Source: CAZMCC01 sp964564695 (GTDB lineage: Bacteria; Planctomycetota; Phycisphaerae; Phycisphaerales; UBA1924). Taken from it: a DNA stretch of 37,282 bases. Below, piece by piece: positions 24,301 through 30,757 of the stretch. The stretch lies in contig CAZMCC010000031.1 in assembly GCA_964564695.1 (NCBI GenBank), positions 1 through 37,282 on the forward strand, given 5' to 3'. The first letter of the stretch is position 1; each line of letters opens with the position of its first letter. The notes below the pieces were generated by a model, which saw only the letters and a list, made by a program, of their open reading frames with translations, ran no database searches and was not told the DNA's origin. Both the position numbers and the translations under genes were made by a program.

Positions 24301-24423
24301 CCCCATCCCCGTCAGCGTCGACCGCCCGATCCACACCGCCATCACCCACAGCACCGGCGCAAGCACCAGCCACCACGGCTGCTCAAACGCGATCGGCCCA
24401 AGATGAAACGCCAGCGTCGTCAA
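21322..24423 (-). CDS. Large VWA / GATase-like membrane protein of the MoxR cluster; TTG start
   Basis: 1033 residues. The frame is closed 13 bases upstream and has only TTG 24423 as a start (GAGG about 10 bases before). Two N-terminal helices (17-33, 47-64) precede a first VWA domain with D82-A-S84-R-S86 as MIDAS. A GATase-like region around 330-420 (VLVVSQTQEDAEFIMKAMID, GGGLIVIGGPESFGAGGWIG) and a second VWA-like segment (IVISDADPQPPTRDVVQRFI) follow. A beta domain (about 690-800) precedes a membrane helix near 875 (IWPFVAAVAIGLFLVDVGV). The cytoplasmic end is a coiled coil (KQARERAQQQIAERAKAVEQ) and a Pro/Gly-rich tail partly made by a repeat array. It heads the train and is probably the main membrane partner of the MoxR ATPase. 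Confidence 0.88.
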   Translation of the reverse strand: MTTLAFHLGPIAFEQPWWLVLAPVLWVMAVWIGRSTLTGMGTGPRRVALVLRLLVIGMLVGAVARPNWRREGENVAVTVIMDASRSVPVPLAAKAESYLREATAEPGPGAVRGDFLGRVVVGAGAYVQAIPGPPDAMPDAQQTIDRDGTNLAEAVRLAMAPMPEDMANRILIISDGNETTGSLLAQAEEARAAGVPIDVLPLRYEHEREVIVDRVVAPATARMGETIGVRVLLNATAPAVGRLSIMVDGEPVDLDPDSPAVGQLIRLSKGATSLQVPLTVRDAGARRFEAVFEPMADDKGVMADSVGENNRASAVTFVSGEGKVLVVSQTQEDAEFIMKAMIDSRIDAKLMPPAEGIGALVDLGAYDAVVMVNTPAYALSIKQQEDLKSYVHDLGGGLIVIGGPESFGAGGWIGSPMADALPVKLDPPQKRQMPRGALAMVMHSCEMPEGNFWGKETCLAAVKNLSRQDLVGVLEYSWQGGGDAWVYPMSEVGDGVGVRRAINNLTFGDAQTFQGMLTMAITALEKADAGQKHCIVISDADPQPPTRDVVQRFINAKVSISTVMVFPHMGTEGSPDYDMMRDLSKSTGGNFYFINDPARKERLPEIFMKEAQTVRRALIWEGQPFAPIVSNATHESMRGFGGGVPGITGYIITADREGLSTVTLRGKENDPILANWQYGLGRSTAFTSDATSRWANSWTSWDKFRSFWEQQVRWAMRPSGSADIRVVTENLDGRTRVIVEALAPDGQRLNFARFRGRVVGPDGVAADVELRQTGPGRYEGEFGSSRSGSYVVNLRYDAAGPPGADGSPGQKLEGAVQAGVARPFADEFRSLSDNFALLRQVAERTGGRIMALDPRQAEMWTRDGLTMPVSLRPIWPFVAAVAIGLFLVDVGVRRVRIDVAAIVMGVRRAFGNRVEKRAEMGGLKQARERAQQQIAERAKAVEQHVRGGGGEVSSAGIKFEASAQDAAAAKGRAGEFLATGDGPTPTKVTGPKPGAPGGDKPDENISRLLKAKKKAREGMEEDEGPGQGPGARG

Positions 24424-24500
24424 CGTCCATGATCCTCAATCAAGCTGAACTTCCGCACCGACCCAGAGGATACAGAAAACCCCCGACCCCGTTCCCCCAC

Positions 24501-24526
24501 TTTGTGCCTCTGTGCCTCTGTGCCTT
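24501..24526. repeat. GTGCCTCT octamer repeat
   Basis: Three tandem GTGCCTCT-like units lie between the NHL lipoprotein gene and the large VWA gene. Similar CACAGAGGC strings are common between genes in planctomycetes and often accompany GxxExxY genes; here no gene is attached. Confidence 0.55.
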
Positions 24527-24536
24527 CTTCTCCCGC

Positions 24537-25640
24537 CTACGGCCCCTCAAACCTCACCACTCGGTTGTTCCCGCTGTCCACCACGAACACCTCATCCTTC
24601 AGCACCGCGAGCGCCCACGGCGTCGCGAGCTCCCCCGGCCCGCGCCCCGCCTTCCCCCACACGCCCAGGCTCTCCCCCGTCTCCACGTTCAGCCGCTGCA
24701 CCCTGTTGTTCCCGAACTCCGCCACCAGCGCCGTTCCGTCCTTGAGCATCCACAGCCCATACGGGAACGTCAGCTCCCCCGGCCCCTTCCCCGGCATGTC
24801 CGACTTCCCGATCCACCCCAGCAGCTTCCCCTCCGGTGTGAACCGCCCGATCCGATGGTTCCGCGCATCGGTCACCACCAGCTCGCGCCCCGCCTTCCCC
24901 TCTCGCCACCGCATCGTCTGCGGGCGTGCAAACTGAATGGCCTCCGGCGCCGCCGAGTCCCCGTTGCTCCCGAAGCTGAACTGGAAGTTGAACTTCGCGT
25001 CAAACACACTGATCCGGTCGTTCCCGCCGTATTCCGCCACGTACACCCGCTCGAGTTCCTCGCCGCCTCCCGGCGCCGGCTTCGTGCTCAGCAGGATCGA
25101 CGTCGGATAGATGAACTGCCCCGGCCCCTGCCCGTAGCTCCCGAACTGCGCCAGCCGCTCCGGCGGGTCGGTCTTGGTCCGCGGCGTGCGATACACCATC
25201 ACCCGGTTGTAATGCGTGTCCGGGATAAAGAGGATCGGTCGCTTCTCGTCCGGCGGACCCGCCCCCGCCACACCCGGGATCACGAGGGTCCCGGGCGCCA
25301 CCGTCACCCCCACCGGCTTGCCCAGCTCCCAGTCCGGCATCTTGAACCAGAACAGGCACTCCCCGCTCTCCGGGTCAATCCGCTGCACCCGCGCCGTCTT
25401 GTCGACCACCCACAGCGCCTCGCCGTCGGTGTCGATCGCCCGCGGCATCGCAAACCGCCCGGGAATGTCCCCCAGCGACCCGATCGACCGCGCGTGCGGC
25501 AACGGCGCCGGCGCCCCCGAACTCGTCGAATCACACCCCCCCAACACGCCCACACCCCCCCCCGCCCCCACCCCCCACCCCCCACCCCCCCCCCATCCCG
25601 CCCGCCCCGCCCCCACCCGCCACCCCGCCCGCCCCCCCAC
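24537..25640 (-). CDS. NHL-repeat lipoprotein; uncertain start in G-tracts
   Basis: The protein has a lipobox-like VLGGC followed by a beta-propeller of NHL repeats: GSLGDIPGRFAMPRAIDTDG, QFGSYGQGPGQFIYPTSILL, WIGKSDMPGKGPGELTFPYG, VWGKAGRGPGELATPWALAV, ending VFVVDSGNNRVVRFEG. Each repeat has the usual GxGPGxF/L, P, and VxDxxNxR pattern. Such propellers bind proteins or ligands, usually in the periplasm or on the surface. The 5' end is unusual: the only start in this frame is GTG 25640, and its first 38 codons are almost all Gly/Trp/Arg from runs of 7-10 G. ATG codons at 25674 and 25701 lie in another frame, one base off, so a single slip in a G-run would join them to the propeller. The gene is co-directional with the large train. 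Confidence 0.75.
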   Translation of the reverse strand: MGGRAGWRVGAGRAGWGGGGGWGVGAGGGVGVLGGCDSTSSGAPAPLPHARSIGSLGDIPGRFAMPRAIDTDGEALWVVDKTARVQRIDPESGECLFWFKMPDWELGKPVGVTVAPGTLVIPGVAGAGPPDEKRPILFIPDTHYNRVMVYRTPRTKTDPPERLAQFGSYGQGPGQFIYPTSILLSTKPAPGGGEELERVYVAEYGGNDRISVFDAKFNFQFSFGSNGDSAAPEAIQFARPQTMRWREGKAGRELVVTDARNHRIGRFTPEGKLLGWIGKSDMPGKGPGELTFPYGLWMLKDGTALVAEFGNNRVQRLNVETGESLGVWGKAGRGPGELATPWALAVLKDEVFVVDSGNNRVVRFEGP

Positions 25641-25648
25641 CCCCCCCC
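25536..25648. repeat. Cluster of 7-10 base C/G homopolymer runs
   Basis: C runs on the plus strand: 7 at 25536-25542, 9 at 25555-25563, 10 at 25585-25594, 7 at 25632-25638 and 9 at 25640-25648, with shorter runs between. They fall in the 5' part of the NHL lipoprotein gene, just before the lipobox, where length changes would shift the frame. Confidence 0.75.
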
Positions 25649-25825
25649 AGCCCGCACGCCGCGTACCCGCTCATTGCTCGCCGCACGGCCCACACGCGCA
25701 TCGCCGCTCCCACGCCGGCCCCCACCCCTCACGAGCACCGCGCCCTCACCGGCCGAGCCACCCCCGTCCCCCACCTTCGCACATCGCAGGCATACCCGCC
25801 GGAGTCCCCCCTGTTGCACCGTGAA

Positions 25826-25924
25826 GGGGCCAGGGGTCAGGGATCAGGGATCAGGGATTAGGGTGGTGGACCTCCGGTCCCTGATCCCTGATCCCTGGCC
25901 CCTGATCCCTGGCCCCTGGCCCCT
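25826..25924. repeat. Inverted heptamer arrays: GGGGCCA/GGGATCA facing CCCTGAT/CCCCTGG
   Basis: 25826-25863 is a run of (G3-4)NYA units on the plus strand, while 25879-25924 has the same units inverted. At least 23 of the outermost 24 positions can pair, and a small GGACC-TCC-GGTCC hairpin lies in the loop. It lies just downstream of the CxxCxxCC gene and upstream of the NHL lipoprotein gene, both on the minus strand. It has no T-run, so it is not a standard terminator. Confidence 0.75.
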
Positions 25925-25928
25925 CTCC

Positions 25929-26468
25929 TCAGATCTGCACCCCGTCCCTCAAAATCCGCACCTCACTCACGGGCACCAGCTTCCCGGTGTTCATCCCCGG
26001 GCAAATTCGCGAGCCCCGGTCCCACGCCTCCCGCGACTTCACCACGCTCGGCCAGAACGGCCACGTGCGGCACTGCCCCGGCCGATCCTCATATACGCCG
26101 CAGACCGCTTTCCCCGGAACCGCCGTCCGGTCGAGGAACACGCAGTCGTTCCGCTGGTCCCCCTCGATCGCCGGGTGCCGCCCCACCGACACCACCTCAT
26201 TAAGCGACCGCCCCTTGGTGGTCACGTGGGTGTACCGCTCGACAAACTCCGCCTCGCCCACCCCCAGCCGCTTCGCCAAGGACGCCACCTCGCCCGGGGT
26301 CACCAGCACATACCCCGGTGGCCCCGAGCAGCAGTTCCCGCACATCGTGCAGCCAAACCGCAACCCCGCGCCCCCCTCGGGCCCGTCGGGCTGCGCGAAC
26401 CACTCGTGTTCACCCGGTTGTGGCACACCGCACCGTAGTGCAGGGCTTGGGGCCCGGGTTCGGGGCAT
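25929..26468 (-). CDS. CxxCxxCC-type (YkgJ-like) putative zinc/iron-chelating protein
   Basis: 179 residues from ATG 26468; an upstream in-frame start at 26567 is less likely and GTG 26426 is possible. The N-terminal cysteine motif FGCTMCGNCCSGPPGYVLVT (CxxCxxCC), a CVFLD segment, CGVYEDRPGQCRTWPFWP and a final RICPG cysteine match the YkgJ/UPF0153 family. Members are thought to bind iron or zinc, but the biochemical role is unproven. It is not clearly linked to the genes around it. The gene ends 5 bases from the inverted heptamer array. Confidence 0.88.
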   Translation of the reverse strand: MPRTRAPSPALRCGVPQPGEHEWFAQPDGPEGGAGLRFGCTMCGNCCSGPPGYVLVTPGEVASLAKRLGVGEAEFVERYTHVTTKGRSLNEVVSVGRHPAIEGDQRNDCVFLDRTAVPGKAVCGVYEDRPGQCRTWPFWPSVVKSREAWDRGSRICPGMNTGKLVPVSEVRILRDGVQI

Positions 26469-26588
26469 GCCCGGCGAGCCCGATAAGCGCCCCGCCTGCC
26501 TAACCCTGCGCCCCACGCGCGGCGTTTCCGGTCCCCGCCAAGCCGAAACACCGCAACGACCGATCAACCCAGCGTCCCGGGGTCAATT

Positions 26589-26629
26589 CTGATCCCTGGC
26601 CCCTGGCCCCGACCCCTGGTCCCCCCCCC
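26589..26629. repeat. C4TGG/C4TGA heptamer array directly before a start codon
   Basis: CTGATCCCTGGCCCCTGGCC and related units run into the ATG of the PilZ gene at 26630, with nine C just before it. No purine-rich ribosome binding site is present in the 40 bases upstream of the start. Confidence 0.65.
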
Positions 26630-26959
26630 ATGCTCACCCACTCCTTCGCCGACCGCCGCACTTCCCACCGCCAGCCGGTCACGCGCGCCTGCAAGCTCTA
26701 CCGCCCCGGAGCCCTCCAGTACGCCTCGGCCCGCACGATCAACCTCTCCGAGGACGGCGCCCTCATCGAAGTCGTAAGCCCCCGCCCCGTCGGCGTCGGC
26801 GAAAAGGTCGAAGTCGGCATCGCCTGGACCAGCTCCCCGCTGCTCAGCGCCGACTCCTTCCGAACCGCCCGAGTCATCCGCGTGCGCGAAACCGGCCCCG
26901 ACACCCTCCAGGTCGCCGTCCAGTTCGCCGCCGCTCCGGCCCTCGCGGCGGTGGCATAA
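26630..26959 (+). CDS. PilZ-domain protein (c-di-GMP effector candidate)
   Basis: 109 residues, a single PilZ domain. The N-terminal RRTSHRQPV gives the RxxxR motif, and NLSEDGALIEV matches the (D/N)xSxxG motif that together bind c-di-GMP. VGVGEKVEVGIAW and ARVIRVRETGPDTLQVAVQF are the usual beta strands. Stand-alone PilZ proteins usually act as c-di-GMP-responsive adaptors controlling motility, adhesion or secretion. The start is preceded only by a C-rich repeat. Its stop codon (TAA 26957-26959) lies within the left arm of an inverted repeat shared with the convergent alr gene. Confidence 0.85.
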   Translation: MLTHSFADRRTSHRQPVTRACKLYRPGALQYASARTINLSEDGALIEVVSPRPVGVGEKVEVGIAWTSSPLLSADSFRTARVIRVRETGPDTLQVAVQFAAAPALAAVA

Positions 26960-26982
26960 GAGCCGCGAGCGCAAGCGAGCGG
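26956..26982. repeat. Left arm of a 27-bp stop-codon inverted repeat
   Basis: ATAAGAGCCGCGAGCGCAAG and 7 more bases match the inverted right arm (27071-27097) at 26 of 27 positions. The arm includes the PilZ gene's TAA stop codon. The 88 bases between the arms contain no gene. Confidence 0.85.
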
Positions 26983-27070
26983 AGTATCCACGGGCGCACG
27001 AACTCCGTGAACACACGTCACTTGCCGCGCGCTGACCGCCCTCACCAAATCCCGGTTGTCACAGGTTTCG

Positions 27071-27097
27071 CCGCTCGCTCGCGCTCGCGGCTCTTAT
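27071..27097. repeat. Right arm of the 27-bp stop-codon inverted repeat
   Basis: It mirrors 26956-26982 and contains the TAA stop (27096-27094, minus strand) of the alanine racemase gene. The arms could form a long hairpin in transcripts from either side, so the pair may serve as a two-way terminator or processing site, although it lacks T-runs. Confidence 0.85.
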
Positions 27098-28536
27098 CGA
27101 GCCACCGCCGCCGCCCCGCCAATCCCACCCGCTCCGGATAACACCCGCGGTGTCGTCTGCGGCCGAGCCGACGTCTTCATCCCCGACACGTCCCCCGCCG
27201 CCTGCGGGAACTTGTACACCCGCTCCACCCGCGGACTGATGCGGCACAGGATCTCGTGCGTGATCGACCCCGCCGCCCCCGCCACCGTCGGCAGGTAGTT
27301 CGGCGCCCCGCGACGGCGCCCGAGCAGCTCAACTTCCATCCCCACCCCGCACAGCGACCCCGGCACATCCGTGACATCGATCGTCACCTGGTCCATGCTC
27401 ACCCGCCCGACGATCGGCGCGAACACCGTGGTGTCCAGCGACCCGCCGCGGATCGACTCGCTGTCCTCTTCCCCGCCTCCGGTGGCCAGCCGGTCGTACA
27501 CCTTGCCGGTGAACCCGACCATCCCCGCCCCCGACAACGACCGCGGATACCCGTCGGCGTAGCCCACCGGCACCACCGCGATCCGCGTCGCCTTGCCGTC
27601 TGAGCGCTTGGGCGCCCGCCACGTGCTGCCATACCCCACCGGCCATCCTTCGGGGATCTCGACGACCTGCGCCACGCTGCTCACCCAGCGCACCGCCGGG
27701 TCGAGCCCGCGCTTCTCGTCGAGCGCCGCGCCACCGAACTGCAGGTCCTGGACCTGGTCGACGCCGTCGATCCCGTAGCCGTACAGCCCCTGCCCCACGC
27801 GCACCATCGTGCCGTGATACCGGTCGCTCCGGAGCGTTCCGAGCGTGTTCGCCGCGTGAATCAGCGGGTTTGCGCTCGGCAGCAGCTCCTTCACCTTCAG
27901 CAGCCACTGGTGGAATGTCCGGGCCTGCTCGCCGGTGAACGTCGGGTCGAGGTCCGGGCTCGCAAAGTGCGTCATCGCCCCCGCCAGGCGCAGCCGCGGG
28001 CTCTGGCGCATCTGGCGCAGCATCGTCTCCGCCACATCCGGACGGCTCCCGCCACGGCTCATCCCCGTATCCACAAAGATGTGCACCGGGATCGAAAGCC
28101 CCAGCCGCGTCGCCGTCGTCGTCAGCGACGCGAGCTGCTCCGGTTCGTGCGCGATCAGGTGCAGCCGTCCCGCGGCCGCGTGCCGGTACATCGGATCCGT
28201 CCGCCCGATCTCTCTCACCGGGGCGAGCACCAGGATCGGCAGGGTCACCGCCGACTCGATCAGCTCCCCCGCCTCGTCGGGCGTGAAGACCGCGAGCATC
28301 TCGACGCCCGCGGCGATCAGCCGCCGCGCCATGCGCACCGCGCCCAGCCCATACGCGTCCTGCTTGAGCACGCCGCACACGTTCACGTGGCGCTGCACGC
28401 CCGTCGCGCCGCCCACCGGCCCGCCGGCAGGATGGCTCGCCGGCGGCGGTGGGGGGGCCGGCGTGGTGATCCGCCGGATCACGCCCACGTTGTGCTCGAT
28501 GGCACGAAGGTCAACCTCAACTCGGCTCAGCGGCAC
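27094..28536 (-). CDS. alr: Alanine racemase
   Basis: 480 residues, GTG 28536, with GAGGAAG 5 bases upstream. The protein has the PLP-lysine motif VCGVLKQDAYGLGA (K58) in place of the usual VKADAYGHG, HIFVDTGMSRGG for the TIM barrel, MVRVGQGLYGYGIDG, and VPVGYADGYPRSLSG with the catalytic tyrosine. VGRVSMDQVTIDVTD is the second catalytic region. It converts L-alanine to D-alanine for peptidoglycan in the cytoplasm. Two features are unusual: a Pro/Gly-rich insertion of about 28 residues between the first strand and the PLP lysine (near 23-50), and a C-terminal extension of about 30 residues (KTSARPQTTPRVLSGAGG). Members are usually about 360-390 residues. Confidence 0.92.
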   Translation of the reverse strand: MPLSRVEVDLRAIEHNVGVIRRITTPAPPPPPASHPAGGPVGGATGVQRHVNVCGVLKQDAYGLGAVRMARRLIAAGVEMLAVFTPDEAGELIESAVTLPILVLAPVREIGRTDPMYRHAAAGRLHLIAHEPEQLASLTTTATRLGLSIPVHIFVDTGMSRGGSRPDVAETMLRQMRQSPRLRLAGAMTHFASPDLDPTFTGEQARTFHQWLLKVKELLPSANPLIHAANTLGTLRSDRYHGTMVRVGQGLYGYGIDGVDQVQDLQFGGAALDEKRGLDPAVRWVSSVAQVVEIPEGWPVGYGSTWRAPKRSDGKATRIAVVPVGYADGYPRSLSGAGMVGFTGKVYDRLATGGGEEDSESIRGGSLDTTVFAPIVGRVSMDQVTIDVTDVPGSLCGVGMEVELLGRRRGAPNYLPTVAGAAGSITHEILCRISPRVERVYKFPQAAGDVSGMKTSARPQTTPRVLSGAGGIGGAAAVAR

Positions 28537-28559
28537 GTCAGCTTCCTCGTCTTGGTGGC

Positions 28560-28594
28560 ACAGGCGTCCCGCCTGTGATCGGGCGCAGCCCGAT
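28560..28594. repeat. Two adjacent perfect hairpins between alr and the helicase gene
   Basis: ACAGGCG-TCC-CGCCTGT (28560-28576) is followed directly by ATCGGGC-GCA-GCCCGAT (28578-28594). GGCACAGGCGTCCCGCCTGT strings are familiar between genes in planctomycetes. There is no T-run, so it is unlikely to be a terminator. It lies in the 261-bp gap between divergent genes that should hold both promoters. Confidence 0.65.
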
Positions 28595-28797
28595 GCTCCT
28601 CACCGCTGGCGGAAAACCCCGGCCCGACGGCCCGAATTTCACGCCCGCACGCAAGTGGTATCGACCCGCGCCGGTCTCTACGATGACTAACGACACCCGC
28701 GTGCGCCCATGGCCGCTTCTCTCGCGCATCGTAGACGCACGCGGCGTTGTCCGGGCCGGCCTATTTCGGTCTCGTGCCCCAGGAATTCAGTTCCCCA

Positions 28798-30354
28798 ATG
28801 ACCTCTCAAACGCCGACGAATCCCACCTCAAACGCCCCCACCCACGCCGCCGGGCACGCCCACGACGCCCCCTCCGGGATCCCCCATCCCATCCACCCGG
28901 CTCCGGGGGCCGAACCCGGTGAGCCCGTCAAGCCCTCCGACATCTTCGCTACCGATACCACCTTTGCCGAGCTGGGGCTGCGCAACAGCGTCCTCAAGGG
29001 CATCGACGCCCTGGGCTTCAAGCACCCCACCACCATCCAGGCCAAGCTCATCCCCGTCATCATGACCGGCAAGGACGTCCTGGGTCAGGCCAAGACCGGC
29101 ACCGGCAAGACCGCCGCCTTCGGTCTCCCCCTGCTCCACATGATCACCCGGGGCGTCGGCACCCAGGCCCTCATCCTCGTCCCCACCCGCGAGCTGGCGA
29201 TGCAGGTCGCCACCGACATGACCAACTTCGCGAGCGCCACCCCCATCAAGACCTCCGCGGTCTTCGGCGGCGAGCGCGTCCAGGCCCAGGCCCAGCGCCT
29301 TAAGTCGCTCCCCGAGATCATCGTCGCGACCCCCGGCCGCATCATGGACATGGTCGAGCGCCGCCTCATCAGCTACGAGAACGTCAAGCACGTCGTCCTC
29401 GACGAAGCCGACCGCATGCTCGACATCGGCTTCCGCGACGACATCCGGCGCATCCTCAAGGGCTGCCCCACCAACCGCCAGACAATCTTCGTCTCCGCCA
29501 CCATCAGCCCCGAGATCGAGGCCCTCGCCCGCACCCACGCCCGCGACGCCGAGAAGGTCATCGCCTCCAGCGGCGCCCTCACCGTCAGCCTCGTCCGCCA
29601 GTTCCACCTCACCGTCGCCCCCTGGGACAAGCGCCGCCTGCTCGCCCACCTCCTCACCCACGAGGAGCCCGAGCTCACCGTCGTCTTCTGCCGAATGAAG
29701 AAGACCGTCGACGACGTCGCCGAATACCTCCACAAAAAGGGCATCGACGTCCATCCCCTCCACGGCGACATGTACCAGGCCCAGCGCAACAAGGTCATGA
29801 CCAAGCTCCGCGACGGGAGCCTCAGCGTCCTCATCGCCTCCGACCTCGCCAGCCGCGGCCTCGACGTCGAGGGCATCAGCCACGTCATCAACTACGACCT
29901 CCCCGACGACCCCGACGTCTACGTCCACCGCGTCGGCCGAACCGCCCGCGCCGGACGCAACGGCGTCGCCTGGAGCCTCGTCACCCCCGCCGACGGCGAG
30001 CTGCTCACCCAGATCGAGTCCCTCATCAACCTCGAGATCCCCAAGCTCGACTACCCCGACTTCCAGCCCGGCCCCGTCCCCAAGCACGTCCTCGAGGCCC
30101 AGGCCGTCGACGCCAAGCGCGCCGAAGTCTCCCAGCAGTACAACCGCTTCGCCGCCACCACCGCCCCCAAGCTGCCCCCCGCAGCCGCCAAGATCGACGA
30201 GAACAAGTTCCCCGGCGGCGTCGTCCCCACCAAGCTCCCCCCCAAGCGCATGTTCGGCAAGGCCAAGACCTCTCGCAGTGTTAAGGCCGAGGTCCAGAGC
30301 AACCTCGCCGCCCAGCCACAGCAGACCCTGCCGCCCGCCGCGCCGCAGAGCTGA
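28798..30354 (+). CDS. DEAD-box ATP-dependent RNA helicase
   Basis: 518 residues from ATG 28798; the upstream TTG at 28747 is less likely. A Pro/His-rich, probably disordered tail of about 50 residues precedes the core. The core shows a Q motif with FAELGL and the Gln after HPTTI, motif I AKTGTGKT (98-105), Ia PTRELA, Ib TPGR, II DEAD in VVLDEADRMLDIGF, III SAT, IV VVFCRMKKTVDD, V ASRGLDVEGISHVINYD and VI HRVGRTARAG. The C-terminus is Pro/Lys-rich (KRMFGKAKTSRSVKAE). It unwinds RNA or remodels RNPs such as ribosome assembly intermediates; closest in type to RhlE-like helicases. A stand-alone gene. Confidence 0.93.
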   Translation: MTSQTPTNPTSNAPTHAAGHAHDAPSGIPHPIHPAPGAEPGEPVKPSDIFATDTTFAELGLRNSVLKGIDALGFKHPTTIQAKLIPVIMTGKDVLGQAKTGTGKTAAFGLPLLHMITRGVGTQALILVPTRELAMQVATDMTNFASATPIKTSAVFGGERVQAQAQRLKSLPEIIVATPGRIMDMVERRLISYENVKHVVLDEADRMLDIGFRDDIRRILKGCPTNRQTIFVSATISPEIEALARTHARDAEKVIASSGALTVSLVRQFHLTVAPWDKRRLLAHLLTHEEPELTVVFCRMKKTVDDVAEYLHKKGIDVHPLHGDMYQAQRNKVMTKLRDGSLSVLIASDLASRGLDVEGISHVINYDLPDDPDVYVHRVGRTARAGRNGVAWSLVTPADGELLTQIESLINLEIPKLDYPDFQPGPVPKHVLEAQAVDAKRAEVSQQYNRFAATTAPKLPPAAAKIDENKFPGGVVPTKLPPKRMFGKAKTSRSVKAEVQSNLAAQPQQTLPPAAPQS

Positions 30355-30358
30355 AGGC

Positions 30359-30402
30359 CGGTACGCAGAGGCCGCAGAGTTCGACAGAGGAACGCCGAGG
30401 AA
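30359..30402. repeat. Left arm of a decayed CGCAGAGG/CTCCGCG inverted repeat
   Basis: It begins CGGTACGCAGAGG and pairs with the reverse complement of 30477-30520 at about 31 of 44 positions. Composition and unit type match the perfect inverted repeat around the GxxExxY gene, but only about 74 non-coding bases lie between the arms here. Confidence 0.6.
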
Positions 30403-30476
30403 TACGGCGGTATTCGCGGGCGAGGCCGGTGGTCAACCGCCGCCCCGTTGCTCTTGATTCTTGATCTCATCAACAT

Positions 30477-30520
30477 CCTCTCCGCGTCACTCCGCACCAC
30501 TCCGCGCCCTCCGCGTACCG
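30477..30520. repeat. Right arm of the decayed CGCAGAGG/CTCCGCG inverted repeat
   Basis: Units of CTCCGCG with drift, ending CCGCGTACCG, which pairs with the start of the left arm at 30359. It may be an empty or minimal version of the cassette seen at 19629-20197. Confidence 0.6.
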
Positions 30521-30757
30521 TCTCTGCCGTCCTCCCTCGCTATCCGAAGCCCGCCGGGTCCACACCGGTACACCCTCCGCCGGGCCGCAATCCCGCGGCG
30601 CCCAATCCCAACACGTCGGGACGGCACGTACCGTTGCCCGGTCGAACCTTGTACTCGTGGTAGGCGTCTCGTGGATCGTGGGGATCGGGGGGGGGGGTCT
30701 CCGGGGGGGGGTGACCAGCCCGCGCGCACAAATCGCGCGACGACGGAGGCTCGCCCC

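Larger units (their letters stand above)
30355..30757. other. 403-bp intergenic region with decayed inverted repeat and long G-runs
   Basis: Between the helicase and the efflux adaptor gene. It contains an imperfect inverted repeat (30359-30402 against 30477-30520, about 70% matched) made of CGCAGAGGC/CTCCGCG units, then two G-runs (11 at 30687-30697 and 9 at 30703-30711). The ribosome binding site GGAGG at 30744-30748 belongs to the adaptor gene. No gene or RNA is seen. Confidence 0.6.

Noticed and set aside
21592..24432. 946-codon plus-strand open frame
   Set aside because: Antisense to the large VWA gene, with RRPRH-type composition; shadow frame.
30461..30757. N-terminal extension of the efflux adaptor
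   Set aside because: The frame is open but Arg/Pro-rich, and GGAGG plus the membrane anchor place the start at 30758.
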